64,000 nucleotides of DNA from Blautia sp. XA-2221 (lineage in GTDB: Bacteria; Bacillota; Clostridia; Lachnospirales; Lachnospiraceae). The stretch is from NCBI RefSeq assembly GCF_028767025.1, contig NZ_JAJQXX010000005.1:161546-225545 (forward strand), in the 5' to 3' direction. Position 1 is the stretch's first letter. Each line of letters starts with the position of its first letter. Of the stretch, positions 25,370 through 34,965 are shown in pieces. Under the pieces are notes generated by a model. That model saw only the letters and a list, made by a program, of their open reading frames with translations, was not told where the DNA came from and did not search any database. The position numbers and the translations under genes were made by a program.

Positions 25370-26079
25370 AAGCAAATACACCATCAGAACGTCTGATCAA
25401 CGGTATTATTAAGGAAAATCCTACTTTTGTGCTGATGCTTGGTATGTGCCCTACACTGGCAGTTACCACTTCAGCGGTGAACGGTATCGGAATGGGGCTG
25501 ACAACAACGGCTGTTCTTGCAGCGTCCAATCTTCTGATCTCCATGCTGCGTAAATTCATTCCGGACGGTGTGCGTATGCCTGCGTTTATTGTGGTTGTGG
25601 CATCATTTGTAACGATTGTACAGATGCTTCTGGAAGGTTTCCTTCCCGGACTTTATGCATCTCTGGGACTATATATTCCTCTGATCGTTGTAAACTGTAT
25701 TATCCTTGGACGCGCAGAGTCATATGCATCCAAAAATCCTCCGATTCCATCACTTTTTGACGGTATCGGAATGGGGCTTGGATTTACTTTAAGTATTACC
25801 TGTATCGGTGCAGTCAGAGAACTGATCGGTGCAGGACAGCTTTTCGGACGGCAGATTCTGCCGCTGGCAGATGCGGCAGCCGGAAAAATGGGATATGAGC
25901 CGGTTACTATTTTCATTCTGGCACCGGGAGCCTTCTTTGTTCTGGCTATTCTGGCAGCCCTTCAGAATAAATTCAAGATTGGCGCTGCAAAGCGCGGAAT
26001 TGATCCGAGTAATCCGGATAAGTGCGGCGGAGCCTGCGCTTCCTGCGGAAATACCATGTGCAAAGGAGGTAAACATTAA
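25366..26079 (+). CDS. rnfE: Rnf complex subunit E
   Basis: 237-residue integral membrane subunit, homologous to RnfA and NqrD. Recognised by RLINGIIKENPTFVLMLGMCPTLAVTTSA at the N-terminus and LYIPLIVVNCIILGRAESYASKNPP in the middle; six hydrophobic helices. The tail adds a Cys-rich segment, CGGACASCGNTMCKGG, which is not part of the membrane core. It overlaps rnfG by 4 bases and rnfA by 1 base. Confidence 0.96.
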   Translation: MKANTPSERLINGIIKENPTFVLMLGMCPTLAVTTSAVNGIGMGLTTTAVLAASNLLISMLRKFIPDGVRMPAFIVVVASFVTIVQMLLEGFLPGLYASLGLYIPLIVVNCIILGRAESYASKNPPIPSLFDGIGMGLGFTLSITCIGAVRELIGAGQLFGRQILPLADAAAGKMGYEPVTIFILAPGAFFVLAILAALQNKFKIGAAKRGIDPSNPDKCGGACASCGNTMCKGGKH

Positions 26080-26654
26080 TGAAAGAATTAATGCTTATCA
26101 TTGTAGGTTCTGTACTTGTAAATAACGTAGTCCTCAGCCAGTTCCTGGGCTTGTGTCCGTTTCTGGGTGTTTCCAAAAAAACAGAAACTGCAGCAGGTAT
26201 GGGTGGAGCAGTCATCTTTGTTATTACGCTTTCTTCTTTTGTTACAAGTGTGATCTATAAGTTTATTCTGGTTCCAACTCATATGGAGTATCTGCAGACC
26301 ATTGTTTTTATTCTGATTATTGCAGCCCTTGTTCAGTTTGTGGAAATGTTCCTGAAAAAGGCAATGCCTTCTCTTTATCAGGCCCTTGGAGTGTATCTTC
26401 CTCTGATCACCACAAACTGTGCTGTTCTGGGTGTGGCTCTTATTAATGTGCAGAAGGAATATAATATCCTTCAGGGTACTGTAAACGGTTTTGCCACGGC
26501 AGTGGGCTTTACCCTGGCTATCATTGTAATGGCAGGTATCCGTGAAAAAATCGAGTACAATGACATTCCGGAATCTTTCCGTGGATTTCCTATTGTTCTA
26601 ATTACAGCAGGACTGATGGCGATCGCGTTTTTCGGATTTTCAGGACTGATCTAA
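26079..26654 (+). CDS. rnfA: Rnf complex subunit A
   Basis: 191-residue integral membrane subunit, pseudo-symmetric partner of RnfE in the ion channel. Family sequence NNVVLSQFLGLCPFLGVSKKTETAAGMG near the N-terminus and LGVYLPLITTNCAVLGVALINV in the middle; six helices. The Cys in each of these half-motifs is conserved in the family, where a membrane iron-sulfur cluster has been seen. Starts on the last base of the rnfE stop codon. Confidence 0.97.
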   Translation: MKELMLIIVGSVLVNNVVLSQFLGLCPFLGVSKKTETAAGMGGAVIFVITLSSFVTSVIYKFILVPTHMEYLQTIVFILIIAALVQFVEMFLKKAMPSLYQALGVYLPLITTNCAVLGVALINVQKEYNILQGTVNGFATAVGFTLAIIVMAGIREKIEYNDIPESFRGFPIVLITAGLMAIAFFGFSGLI

Positions 26655-26666
26655 GGAGGCGTGAAT

Positions 26667-27458
26667 ATGAATATCGGAGCAATTATCATAGCAACTATTG
26701 TAGTTGCGGCAGTAGGCCTCTTTATCGGCATTTTTCTTGGAGTTGCAGGAAAGAAATTTGCGGTGAAAACAGACGAAAAAGAGGTGGCTGTCCGTGAGGC
26801 TCTTCCCGGTAACAACTGTGGCGGATGCGGATTTCCCGGCTGTGATGGTCTGGCTGCGGCAATCGCCAAAGGAGAGGCGCCGGTTAATGGATGTCCGGTA
26901 GGAGGAGAAGCAGTGGGAAAAGTGATCGCAGGGATCATGGGGCAGGAGGTTGTGGAAACCGTTCGTCAGACTGCCTTTGTAAAATGTACCGGAACCTGTG
27001 AAAAAACAAAAAGTGATTTTGTATATACAGGTGTTGAGGACTGCGAGATGATGGCCTTTATCCCAGGCGGCGGGGCAAAAAGCTGTTCCTATGGATGTAT
27101 GGGCTTTGGAAGCTGTGTAAAGGCCTGTCCTTTTGATGCTATTCACATAATCAACGGTGTGGCTGTGGTAGATAAGGAAAAATGCAAAGCCTGCGGCAAA
27201 TGTGTTGCCAAATGTCCAAATCATCTGATTGAGCTGGTTCCGTATACTCAGACTGTTTTTGTGGGCTGTAGCTCTCATGACAAAGGCAAGGCAGTTACTT
27301 CTGCCTGTGAGGTGGGATGTATCGGCTGCAAAAAATGTGAGAAAACCTGTCCGAACAGCGCTATTACTGTAACAGATTTCTGTGCGCATATTGATTATAA
27401 AAAATGTACCAACTGCGGCGCATGTAAAGATGTCTGTCCCAGAGGCGTAATCCTGTAA
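26667..27458 (+). CDS. rnfB: Rnf complex subunit B
   Basis: 263-residue iron-sulfur subunit that takes electrons from reduced ferredoxin. One N-terminal membrane helix (about 3-27), then the four-cysteine domain NNCGGCGFPGCDG...CPVGG and several ferredoxin-type motifs: CVKACPFDAI, CKACGKCVAKCPN, CIGCKKCEKTCPN and CTNCGACKDVCPRG. ATG 26667 is chosen with AAGGAGG 7 bases upstream; an in-frame GTG at 26661 is too close. Last gene of the rnf group, followed by a strong terminator. Confidence 0.96.
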   Translation: MNIGAIIIATIVVAAVGLFIGIFLGVAGKKFAVKTDEKEVAVREALPGNNCGGCGFPGCDGLAAAIAKGEAPVNGCPVGGEAVGKVIAGIMGQEVVETVRQTAFVKCTGTCEKTKSDFVYTGVEDCEMMAFIPGGGAKSCSYGCMGFGSCVKACPFDAIHIINGVAVVDKEKCKACGKCVAKCPNHLIELVPYTQTVFVGCSSHDKGKAVTSACEVGCIGCKKCEKTCPNSAITVTDFCAHIDYKKCTNCGACKDVCPRGVIL

Positions 27459-27485
27459 AAAACATAAAACTGTTGTATATACAGT

Positions 27486-27526
27486 AAAATCCCGGTTTAC
27501 AGATAAAATCTGTGCCGGGATTTTTT
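27486..27526 (+). terminator. Rho-independent terminator of the rnf genes
   Basis: AAAATCCCGG pairs with CCGGGATTTT, with an inner ACAGAT/ATCTGT stem, followed by TTTTTT. It lies 27 bases after rnfB. Confidence 0.9.
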
Positions 27527-27586
27527 AACAGAAAAGAAGTTATAATAGCTGCTGCAATCTATCTGTAGAATTTTTCGAATAGATGT

Positions 27587-27615
27587 TTGCTTTTTTGCGG
27601 TAACTATGATATCAT
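27587..27615 (+). promoter_or_regulatory. Probable promoter of ruvAB
   Basis: TTGCTT (27587-27592), 17-base spacer, TATCAT (27610-27615), about 40 bases before ruvA. No LexA-like palindrome was identified with confidence. Confidence 0.55.
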
Positions 27616-27654
27616 AAGTCGATACAGAAAAATTAATCACAGGAGCAGAAGTTT

Positions 27655-28266
27655 ATGATTTCATTTATATATGGCACAGTGGTGGACTCTACAGAAACTT
27701 CCGTGATCGTGGAGACAGCCGGGATCGGTTATGAAATTTTTATGACAGGTTCTGCCATTGAACAGGCAGTCAGAAAAGAAGAGCCGGTTAAAATACATAC
27801 GCATTTTCATGTGCGAGAGGATGCCATGCAGCTGTTCGGATTTTTGAACAAGGATGATCTTCAGATGTTCCGGCTTCTTCTCGGCGTTAACGGGATCGGA
27901 CCAAAGGCAGCACTGGGGGTTCTGGCAGGGCTTACAGCCGATGAACTGAGATTTGCTGTTTTATCCGATGATACAAAAACTATTTCCAGAGCTCCGGGTA
28001 TTGGAAAGAAAACGGCTCAGAAACTGATCCTGGAGTTGAAGGACAAGCTGAAGCTGGAGGATGCATTTGAGAAGAAGCTTGCCCATGAGCAGGAGGCGGC
28101 TGCTATTTCCGGGACAAATATTCTGGATGGAAGCAAAGAGGCAGTGGAAGCTCTGGTTGCACTGGGCTACAGCAGTACAGATGCTTTGCGCGCAGTCCGT
28201 AAGGTAACAGATGTGGCGCCGGATGATGTGGAAGCCATTCTGAAAGCAGCCCTTAAGAATCTGTAG
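27655..28266 (+). CDS. ruvA: Holliday junction helicase subunit RuvA
   Basis: Tetrameric protein that grips Holliday junctions and loads RuvB for branch migration during recombination repair. 203 residues. The OB-fold N-terminus ([30 protein letters not shown]) is followed by helix-hairpin-helix motifs [18 protein letters not shown] and [20 protein letters not shown], and a C-terminal RuvB-binding domain with [20 protein letters not shown]. ruvB follows after 8 bases. Confidence 0.98.
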   Translation: MISFIYGTVVDSTETSVIVETAGIGYEIFMTGSAIEQAVRKEEPVKIHTHFHVREDAMQLFGFLNKDDLQMFRLLLGVNGIGPKAALGVLAGLTADELRFAVLSDDTKTISRAPGIGKKTAQKLILELKDKLKLEDAFEKKLAHEQEAAAISGTNILDGSKEAVEALVALGYSSTDALRAVRKVTDVAPDDVEAILKAALKNL

Positions 28267-28274
28267 GAGTATAT

Positions 28275-29273
28275 ATGGAAAAAAGAATGATCACCACCGA
28301 TGTAACAGAAGAAGATTTTCCTCTGGAGGGGAATTTAAGACCTCAGACACTGGAAGAATACATTGGTCAGGAAAAAACAAAAAAAACACTGAAAATTTAT
28401 ATAGAGGCAGCCAAACAGCGAAAGGATGCTCTGGATCATGTGCTTTTTTACGGCCCTCCAGGGCTGGGAAAAACAACTCTGTCCGGAATCATTGCAAATG
28501 AGATGGGAGTGCATATGAAGGTTACCTCAGGCCCTGCCATAGAAAAACCGGGGGAAATGGCCGCGATCCTTAACAACCTTCAGGAGGGAGACATTCTTTT
28601 TGTGGATGAGATCCACAGATTGAACCGGCAGGTGGAGGAAGTTCTTTATCCTGCCATGGAAGATTTTGCCATTGATATTATGATCGGAAAGGGAGCGTCT
28701 GCTCGTTCTATCCGTCTGGACCTGCCTAAGTTCACGCTTGTAGGAGCAACCACAAGAGCGGGACTTTTATCTGCGCCTTTGCGTGACCGTTTCGGAGTGA
28801 TGCATCATCTGGAATTTTATAATCACAAAGAACTGGAAACTATCATCCTCCGTTCTGCACAGGTTCTGGAAGTGGAGATTGACCAGAAGGGAGCGGCGGA
28901 GATTGCCAAACGATCAAGGGGAACACCAAGACTTGCCAACAGACTATTAAAACGTGTCCGGGATTTTGCCCAGGTAAAATATGACGGAAAGATCACCTAT
29001 GAGGTAGCTGTTTTTGCTCTGGATCTTCTGGAAGTGGATCAGTATGGACTTGACAAGATCGACAGGCGTATTCTGAAAACTCTGATCGTAAACTTCAAAG
29101 GAGGACCGGTAGGTCTGGAAACACTGGCTGCTGCTATCGGTGAGGATTCCGGTACACTGGAAGATGTTTATGAGCCGTATCTTCTTCAAAATGGTTTTTT
29201 AAACCGTACACCCAGAGGGCGTATGGCTTCGCCTCTTGCTTACAGTCATCTGGGCTATGAGAAGATTTCATAA
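28275..29273 (+). CDS. ruvB: Holliday junction branch migration ATPase RuvB
   Basis: Hexameric AAA+ motor that drives branch migration with RuvA. 332 residues. [29 protein letters not shown] leads to Walker [13 protein letters not shown], Walker [21 protein letters not shown], sensor [19 protein letters not shown] and the winged-helix end [18 protein letters not shown] stands shortly before the ATG at 28275. Confidence 0.98.
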   Translation: MEKRMITTDVTEEDFPLEGNLRPQTLEEYIGQEKTKKTLKIYIEAAKQRKDALDHVLFYGPPGLGKTTLSGIIANEMGVHMKVTSGPAIEKPGEMAAILNNLQEGDILFVDEIHRLNRQVEEVLYPAMEDFAIDIMIGKGASARSIRLDLPKFTLVGATTRAGLLSAPLRDRFGVMHHLEFYNHKELETIILRSAQVLEVEIDQKGAAEIAKRSRGTPRLANRLLKRVRDFAQVKYDGKITYEVAVFALDLLEVDQYGLDKIDRRILKTLIVNFKGGPVGLETLAAAIGEDSGTLEDVYEPYLLQNGFLNRTPRGRMASPLAYSHLGYEKIS

Positions 29274-29418
29274 AAAATTCTATACTTTTCGACAGGTTTC
29301 GGGTATAATAAAATATGAATGATTTTTTCTGTCTTTGGCAAACCTTGATTTTGAAGAGGAATGAGACAGAAACTTTAATGGAAAATCCAGGAAATTTTAT
29401 ATACACAGGAGGCTTTGT

Positions 29419-29826
29419 ATGGCAGTCAAGAATACGGCACAGGTAGTGATCGGAGGAAAGATCATCACTTTAGGAGGCTATGAATCAGAGGAATATTTTC
29501 AGAAGGTAGCGTCTTACATAAATAACAAAATTGCGGAGCTCAGCGAAATGCCGGGTTATTCCAGGCAGCCTATGGAGACAAAGCATACTCTGCTCAGCCT
29601 GAATATTACAGACGATTATTTTAAGGCCAAAAAACAGGCGGAAATTTTTGAACAGGATCTTCAGCAAAAAGATCAGGAAATGTATGAATTAAAACACGAA
29701 TTGATCGCTCTCCGTATGAAAATGGAGGAAGCAGAAAAACACCAGCAGGAAGCAGAACACCAGCGTATCCTGATGGAAGGGAAGATCAAAGAGCTGGAAG
29801 GTGAAATTGAGTCATTACTAAAGTAA
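29419..29826 (+). CDS. zapA: Cell division protein ZapA
   Basis: 135-residue cytoplasmic protein that bundles FtsZ filaments. The N-terminal globular part VVIGGKIITLGGYESEEYFQKVASYINNKIAEL fits ZapA; the rest, from about residue 70, is one long charged coiled coil (Lys/Glu/Gln-rich). The coiled coil is longer than in many ZapA proteins (about 85-110 residues total). ACAGGAGG precedes ATG 29419, and a TATAAT (29304-29309) upstream may be its own promoter. Confidence 0.87.
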   Translation: MAVKNTAQVVIGGKIITLGGYESEEYFQKVASYINNKIAELSEMPGYSRQPMETKHTLLSLNITDDYFKAKKQAEIFEQDLQQKDQEMYELKHELIALRMKMEEAEKHQQEAEHQRILMEGKIKELEGEIESLLK

Positions 29827-29830
29827 AAGT

Positions 29831-29871
29831 CAGAGGGGGGATTGCTTCGGTAGTCCCCTTTGTCTGTTTTT
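29831..29871 (+). terminator. Possible terminator after zapA
   Basis: CAGA (29831-29834) with TCTG (29863-29866) and an inner GGGGA/TCCCC stem, followed by TTTTT. The internal mismatch loop makes it weaker than others in the window. Confidence 0.5.
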
Positions 29872-29921
29872 AAGTATTCTGAAAACAGTTTCTGTTCAGC
29901 AGAAAAGATAAGCGAGGGATT

Positions 29922-32093
29922 ATGACAGATATGAATAAAACAGAGCTTCTGGCGCCTGCAGGTTCTTATGAAGCTTTTGAGGCTGCCCTGGGAGCAGGGG
30001 CAGATGCAGTGTATGTTGGCGGACCTGATTTCGGCGCCAGAGCTTATGCAAAAAATTTTACCCAGGAGGAACTGATCCGTGCTGTTCGTACAGCCCATAT
30101 CCATGGAAAAAAGTTATATCTTACAGTAAATACGTTGCTGAAAAACAGAGAGCTGAAGGAGCGGCTTTATGATTCTCTTCTTCCATCTTATCTGGAAGGA
30201 CTGGATGCGGTGATCGTACAGGATATGGGAGTCCTGCGGTTTATCAGGAGAAATTTTCCGGATCTGCCTATTCATGCAAGCACACAGATGGCTGTTACCG
30301 GACCGAAAGGGATGAGGTTCCTGGAGCAGCAGGGAGTGACCCGTGTGGTGCCTGCCCGTGAACTGACTCTTGAGGAGCTTGCAGCCATGCACAGAGAAAG
30401 CTCGATTGAGATCGAGGCGTTTATACACGGCGCGCTTTGTTATAGTATTTCCGGTCAGTGTCTTATGAGCAGTATGATCGGAGGAAGAAGCGGAAACCGG
30501 GGAAAATGCGCTCAGCCCTGCAGGCTTCCTTATCAGGTACGGGAACAACAGGGAAGATTTAAAGGGAAAGAAACCTGCCCTCTGAGTCTTAAGGATATCT
30601 GTACTCTTGATATTCTTCCGGAAATTCTGGATGCAGGTGTGATGTCTTTGAAGATAGAGGGAAGAATGAAGCAGCCGGAATATACGGCGGCAGTTACGGG
30701 AATTTACCGGAAATATCTGGATATACTAAAAGAAAACAGAGATTCCTATAAGGTGGATGACTGTGACCGAAAATATCTTCTGGATGTATTCAACCGAGGA
30801 GGATCCTGTTCCGGATATTATAAACAGCAGAACGGCCCTTCCATGGTGGCTTTTTCCAACCATAAAAAAACAGGAGATATTTCCGTATCTCTTACCCGGA
30901 AAAAGGAAAAAATCAGCGGAACCCTGATGCTGTATCCGGAAAGTCCTGCTGTGCTTCAGGTTTCTCTGAAGGATACAGAGGCAGTGGTATCTGCGGGGGA
31001 GGTTCAGTATGCCAGAGAGCATCCCATGGAAGAAACGCGAATCCGTCAGCAGATGGAAAAGCTGGGAAATACGGAGTTCGTCTGGGACAGCCTGGATATT
31101 CAGTCAGACGGAAATATTTTTGTTCCGGTGAAGGTTTTGAATGAACTGAGAAGAACCGCTCTTGCGCAGTTAGAACAGGCGTTTCTTGAAAAATACAAAA
31201 GAATGCTTCCGGAAAAATCTATCTGCCCGGATGAGATGCAGAAGTCCGTGAAAGAAAGTGCAGAGAACATTCCGCCCATCTACGCATCCTGTGAGAAACC
31301 GGAACAGGCAGAAGTTCTCTTTAACAGTCCGGAGATTTCAGGCCTTTACTTGCCTTTTGATATTATGGAAATCTGTATGGAACAGGGGCTTCAGAAAGAA
31401 AAAGAACTGTATCTTTCTCTTCCGGTGATCACCCGTGGGAAGATGCCTCAGGAGTTTCGGGAAAAAGCCCTGACCTGGCTTTCTATGGGAATGAAAGGAT
31501 TTCTGGTGCGGAATCTGGAATCTTATGGAATGCTGCGAGAAGAGGGACTTCAGAAATACTGTGTGGCAGACGCATCTCTGTATACCTGGAATGACGAAGC
31601 CTGCGCCTTCTGGAAAGACCAGGGGATTTTGAGAAATACGGTTCCTCTGGAATTAAACGAAAAGGAACTGCGTCACAGAATAAACCGGGACAGTGAGTTC
31701 GTTATTTACGGTTATATTCCCCTGATGTTGTCTGCTCAGTGTGTGCGTAAAAATACTCTTCAGTGTGACCGAAAAGAGGCGCAAATGGTATTAAAGGACA
31801 GATATGACAAGGAGTTTCCGTGCGTCTGCGTCTGCCATCCCTGGAAAACCGGAACTACAGACAGAAAAGAGTTCTGTTATAATATTATTTATAACAGCAT
31901 CCCCTATGGACTTTTGAATGAAAGTCAAAAGGTAAAGGAGCTTAACACCACATCTCTCAGACTTTCCTTTACACTGGAATCTGCAGAAGAGACACAGGCG
32001 ATCGCCAGGGAGTTTCTGGATGTGTATGTTTACGGGAAAAAAGCTCCTGTACGCGAGTTCACAAAGGGACATTTTAAAAGAGGAGCCGAATAA
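29922..32093 (+). CDS. U32 family peptidase (collagenase-like, with DUF3656-type region)
   Basis: 723 residues. The U32 signature EAFIHGALCYSISGQCLMSSMIGGRSGNRGKCAQPCRLPY lies at about residues 165-205 and includes the four cysteines shared with iron-sulfur hydroxylase relatives (RlhA, TrhP). N-terminal barrel strands are ELLAPAGSYEAFEAALGAGADAVYVGG and NTLLKN. The long C-terminal part fits the DUF3656-containing clostridial members. Members of this family modify rRNA or tRNA; whether this one is a protease or RNA-modifying enzyme is unresolved. ATG 29922 (MTDMNKTELL) has a GAGGG region upstream. Only 5 bases separate it from the RodA/FtsW gene. Confidence 0.85.
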   Translation: MTDMNKTELLAPAGSYEAFEAALGAGADAVYVGGPDFGARAYAKNFTQEELIRAVRTAHIHGKKLYLTVNTLLKNRELKERLYDSLLPSYLEGLDAVIVQDMGVLRFIRRNFPDLPIHASTQMAVTGPKGMRFLEQQGVTRVVPARELTLEELAAMHRESSIEIEAFIHGALCYSISGQCLMSSMIGGRSGNRGKCAQPCRLPYQVREQQGRFKGKETCPLSLKDICTLDILPEILDAGVMSLKIEGRMKQPEYTAAVTGIYRKYLDILKENRDSYKVDDCDRKYLLDVFNRGGSCSGYYKQQNGPSMVAFSNHKKTGDISVSLTRKKEKISGTLMLYPESPAVLQVSLKDTEAVVSAGEVQYAREHPMEETRIRQQMEKLGNTEFVWDSLDIQSDGNIFVPVKVLNELRRTALAQLEQAFLEKYKRMLPEKSICPDEMQKSVKESAENIPPIYASCEKPEQAEVLFNSPEISGLYLPFDIMEICMEQGLQKEKELYLSLPVITRGKMPQEFREKALTWLSMGMKGFLVRNLESYGMLREEGLQKYCVADASLYTWNDEACAFWKDQGILRNTVPLELNEKELRHRINRDSEFVIYGYIPLMLSAQCVRKNTLQCDRKEAQMVLKDRYDKEFPCVCVCHPWKTGTTDRKEFCYNIIYNSIPYGLLNESQKVKELNTTSLRLSFTLESAEETQAIAREFLDVYVYGKKAPVREFTKGHFKRGAE

Positions 32094-32098
32094 GGCAT

Positions 32099-33469
32099 AT
32101 GATTAATGTAATTGTTGAATTATCAAAGTATCTGATCCTGACACTGATGATCATATATACCTTTCATTGTTTTTACACAGTGCGTCAGCAGGATGAGATC
32201 GAAAGAAATGAACTTCTGCGTCAGCAGCTTGTTCTGATCTTTTTTATGGATTTTACTGCATTTCTGGTGATCTATCTGAAAACCTTTAATTTTCAGGTGA
32301 TTGTTTTTTACCTTGAAATGATGGTATTTTTTGCGGCGGTGCAGATTTTGTACAGGATTTTTTACAAAAAGGCGTCCCTGCTTCTTCTGAATAATATGTG
32401 TATGCTTTTGAGCGTGGGTTTCATCATGCTCTGCAGGCTGGATATTGCCACAGCCACAAAACAGCTTGTGATCGCAGCCGCAGCCAGTGGGATCGCGCTG
32501 ATCATCCCGGTTATGATCCGGAAAATGAAATTTCTGCGCAGGCTTACCTGGCTCTATGCAGGGGTAGGTGTTATCCTGCTTGCGGCAGTTTTCCTTCTTG
32601 CAAGGACAAGCTACGGGGCAAAACTGTCTCTTATGGGTATCCAGCCTTCTGAGGTCATTAAAATTACTTTTGTATTTTTTATGGCATCTCTGCTTTCCAG
32701 AGCCAATGATTTCCGGACAGTAGTGCTGGTAACGGTAGTGGCGGCTCTCCATGTGGGAATCCTGGTTCTTTCCAGGGATCTTGGAAGTGCTGTAATCTTT
32801 TTTGCCGCCTATCTCGTGATGATATATGTTTCCACCAAAAAGCCGCAGTATCTTGGACTTGGACTGGCAGGAGGAAGCCTTGGTGCAGTAGTGGCGTACT
32901 TCCTCTTCGGCCATGTGCGTCAGAGAGTCAGTGCATGGAGTGATCCCATGGCGGTTTATCAGAATGAAGGCTACCAGATTGTTCAGTCACTGTTTGCAAT
33001 CGGAACCGGAAGCTGGTTTGGCATGGGACTCTGTCAGGGTTCCCCGGAAGCTATTCCGGTTGTAAAAAACGACTTTATCTTCAGTGCTATCTGTGAGGAG
33101 TTGGGAGGGATTTTTGCCATCTGTCTGATCCTTGTATGCATGAGTTTTTTCCTGATGATCGTAAATATTGCACTTCGGATCAAAAATCCCTTCTACAAGC
33201 TGATTGCTCTGGGTCTGGGGACAGAATATGCATTTCAGGTAATCCTTACCATAGGCGGAGCCACCAAGTTTATTCCTATGACAGGTGTCACGCTGCCGCT
33301 GGTAAGTTATGGAGGCAGTTCGGTGATGAGTACGATTCTGATGCTTGCCATTATTCAGGGACTGTACATTTTAAGAGAAGACGAGGACGAGGAATTTGAG
33401 AGACGCAGAAAAGAAGCAGCGCAGAGAATTCGAGCAAGAGAGGAAGCGCGCAGAGCGAGAGAAATCTAA
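32099..33469 (+). CDS. RodA/FtsW/SpoVE family peptidoglycan polymerase
   Basis: 456-residue SEDS glycosyltransferase that polymerises lipid II into glycan strands in the membrane. About ten to twelve hydrophobic helices; signatures GIQPSEVIKITFVFFMASLLSR, VLSRDLGSAVIFFAAYL (catalytic-region Asp) and MTGVTLPLVSYGGSSVMSTILMLAIIQG. The tail is a long charged helix, EDEDEEFERRRKEAAQRIRAREEARRAREI, whose last 74 bases also encode the start of the partner PBP in another frame. Whether it serves elongation or division cannot be settled; the paired PBP suggests they act as one unit. Confidence 0.93.
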   Translation: MINVIVELSKYLILTLMIIYTFHCFYTVRQQDEIERNELLRQQLVLIFFMDFTAFLVIYLKTFNFQVIVFYLEMMVFFAAVQILYRIFYKKASLLLLNNMCMLLSVGFIMLCRLDIATATKQLVIAAAASGIALIIPVMIRKMKFLRRLTWLYAGVGVILLAAVFLLARTSYGAKLSLMGIQPSEVIKITFVFFMASLLSRANDFRTVVLVTVVAALHVGILVLSRDLGSAVIFFAAYLVMIYVSTKKPQYLGLGLAGGSLGAVVAYFLFGHVRQRVSAWSDPMAVYQNEGYQIVQSLFAIGTGSWFGMGLCQGSPEAIPVVKNDFIFSAICEELGGIFAICLILVCMSFFLMIVNIALRIKNPFYKLIALGLGTEYAFQVILTIGGATKFIPMTGVTLPLVSYGGSSVMSTILMLAIIQGLYILREDEDEEFERRRKEAAQRIRAREEARRAREI

Positions 33470-34874
33470 AAGAAGACGGGCTAGAAACAGAGAGTATACA
33501 TTTGTATCCTGGTTTTTTGTGGCTGTTTTTATGGCAATGATTGGATATCTCGTATATTTTAATGTAGTAAAAAGCGAGGATTTTATCAACAGCCCATATA
33601 ATACCAGACAGGATACCTTTTCGGACCGGGTTGTAAGAGGACAGATTCTTTCTTCCGAGGGAGAAATTCTTGCAAAAACAGATGTCTATGATGACGGCAC
33701 GGAAGACAGGATATATCCTTATGCAAATGTATTTGCCCATGTGATCGGATATGATTCCAATGGAAAAAGCGGGCTGGAATCCGAGGCAAATTTTCAGCTT
33801 CTGAGTTCTCATGAATTTTTTCTGAACCAGATGAAAAACGAATTTCTGGAGAGAAAAAATATGGGAGACACGGTAATTTCCACTTTAAGTGCAAATCTAC
33901 AGACAACAGCCTACAATGCGTTGGGTGACAGAAGAGGTGCTGTCATTGCTATGGAACCTTCTACCGGGAAGATTCTTGCCATGGTCAGTAAACCGGATTT
34001 TGATCCGAATTCCATTGAGGAAAACTGGGACTGGCTGGTCAGTGACGAAACAAACTCCAGTCTGTTAAACAGAGCTACCCAGGGACAGTACCCTCCGGGT
34101 TCTACTTTCAAGGTGGTAACAGCGCTTGATTATTTCAGAAAACACGGAAGCTTTAACGGATATTCCTATGTCTGTGAGGGAAGCATTACAAAAGAAGACC
34201 ATACCATTCAGTGCTATAACGGAACCGTTCATGGTCAGGAGGATTTTTACTCAGCTTTTGCCAGCTCCTGTAACTGTGCGTTTGCGCAGATGGGGCTGGA
34301 TCTCGGTGGAGGCTCTCTTCTGGAAACAAGTGAGGATCTGCTTTTTAATAAAAAGCTTCCTCTTGCCTCCTATAAAAAAAGTATCTTCAGCCTGAATGGA
34401 AGGTCAGGAATCCCTCTTACCATGCAGACTTCTATCGGTCAGGGAAACACCCTTGTTTCTCCTGCTCATATGGCAATGATCACCTGCGCCATTGCAAATA
34501 ACGGAGTACTTATGAAGCCGTATCTCATTGACAGGGTAGTAAACAATACGGGGGATCTGGTAGATGAGACGACTCCAGAAGCATATAAACGTCTTATGAC
34601 AAAAAATGAGGCAGTGATGCTGGGAGAGCTGATGAAAGATGTTGTGGAATATGGAACAGCCTCTGCTCTTTCCGGACAGGGGTACACGGCAGCAGGAAAA
34701 ACCGGCTCTGCGGAATATGATGAAAACGGTTCTAGCCATTCCTGGTTTATCGGATATTCCAATGTGGATGATCCGGATCTTGCCGTTGCGGTGATCGTTG
34801 AAGGGGGCGGCACCGGAAGTGAGGCTGCTGTGCCGATCGCATCTCAGCTCTTTGACGCTTATTACTACAACTGA
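33396..34874 (+). CDS. Class B penicillin-binding protein (PbpA/FtsI-like transpeptidase)
   Basis: 492-residue membrane-anchored transpeptidase that cross-links peptidoglycan. N-terminal cytoplasmic basic segment (1-34), one membrane helix (about 36-56), a dimerisation domain, then the transpeptidase motifs STFK (Ser236), SCN (291-293) and KTG (435-437). The start must be the TTG at 33396: no other ATG, GTG or TTG lies between it and the membrane helix, and GAGGA is 8 bases upstream. It therefore overlaps the RodA/FtsW gene by 74 bases in the other frame. Extracytoplasmic domain is short compared with high-molecular-weight PBP2, as in PbpA of actinobacteria and clostridia. Confidence 0.92.
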   Translation: MRDAEKKQRREFEQERKRAEREKSKRRRARNREYTFVSWFFVAVFMAMIGYLVYFNVVKSEDFINSPYNTRQDTFSDRVVRGQILSSEGEILAKTDVYDDGTEDRIYPYANVFAHVIGYDSNGKSGLESEANFQLLSSHEFFLNQMKNEFLERKNMGDTVISTLSANLQTTAYNALGDRRGAVIAMEPSTGKILAMVSKPDFDPNSIEENWDWLVSDETNSSLLNRATQGQYPPGSTFKVVTALDYFRKHGSFNGYSYVCEGSITKEDHTIQCYNGTVHGQEDFYSAFASSCNCAFAQMGLDLGGGSLLETSEDLLFNKKLPLASYKKSIFSLNGRSGIPLTMQTSIGQGNTLVSPAHMAMITCAIANNGVLMKPYLIDRVVNNTGDLVDETTPEAYKRLMTKNEAVMLGELMKDVVEYGTASALSGQGYTAAGKTGSAEYDENGSSHSWFIGYSNVDDPDLAVAVIVEGGGTGSEAAVPIASQLFDAYYYN

Positions 34875-34887
34875 CCGGAACAAACAG

Positions 34888-34916
34888 TTGCCAGCAGACA
34901 CAAAAAGAGTTATACT
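34888..34916 (+). promoter_or_regulatory. Sigma-A promoter of the NUDIX gene
   Basis: TTGCCA (34888-34893), 17-base spacer, TATACT (34911-34916), 50 bases before the ATG at 34966. Confidence 0.7.
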
Positions 34917-34965
34917 ATATCCAGTTTGAAATATCATTCACACGCATTACAGGAGGGACTTGCAG

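Noticed and set aside
27459..27654. LexA box upstream of ruvAB
   Set aside because: No clear GAAC-N4-GTTC type palindrome found near the promoter.
29274..29418. Possible riboswitch or small RNA between ruvB and zapA
   Set aside because: Only a -10-like TATAAT is seen; no stable conserved-looking fold.
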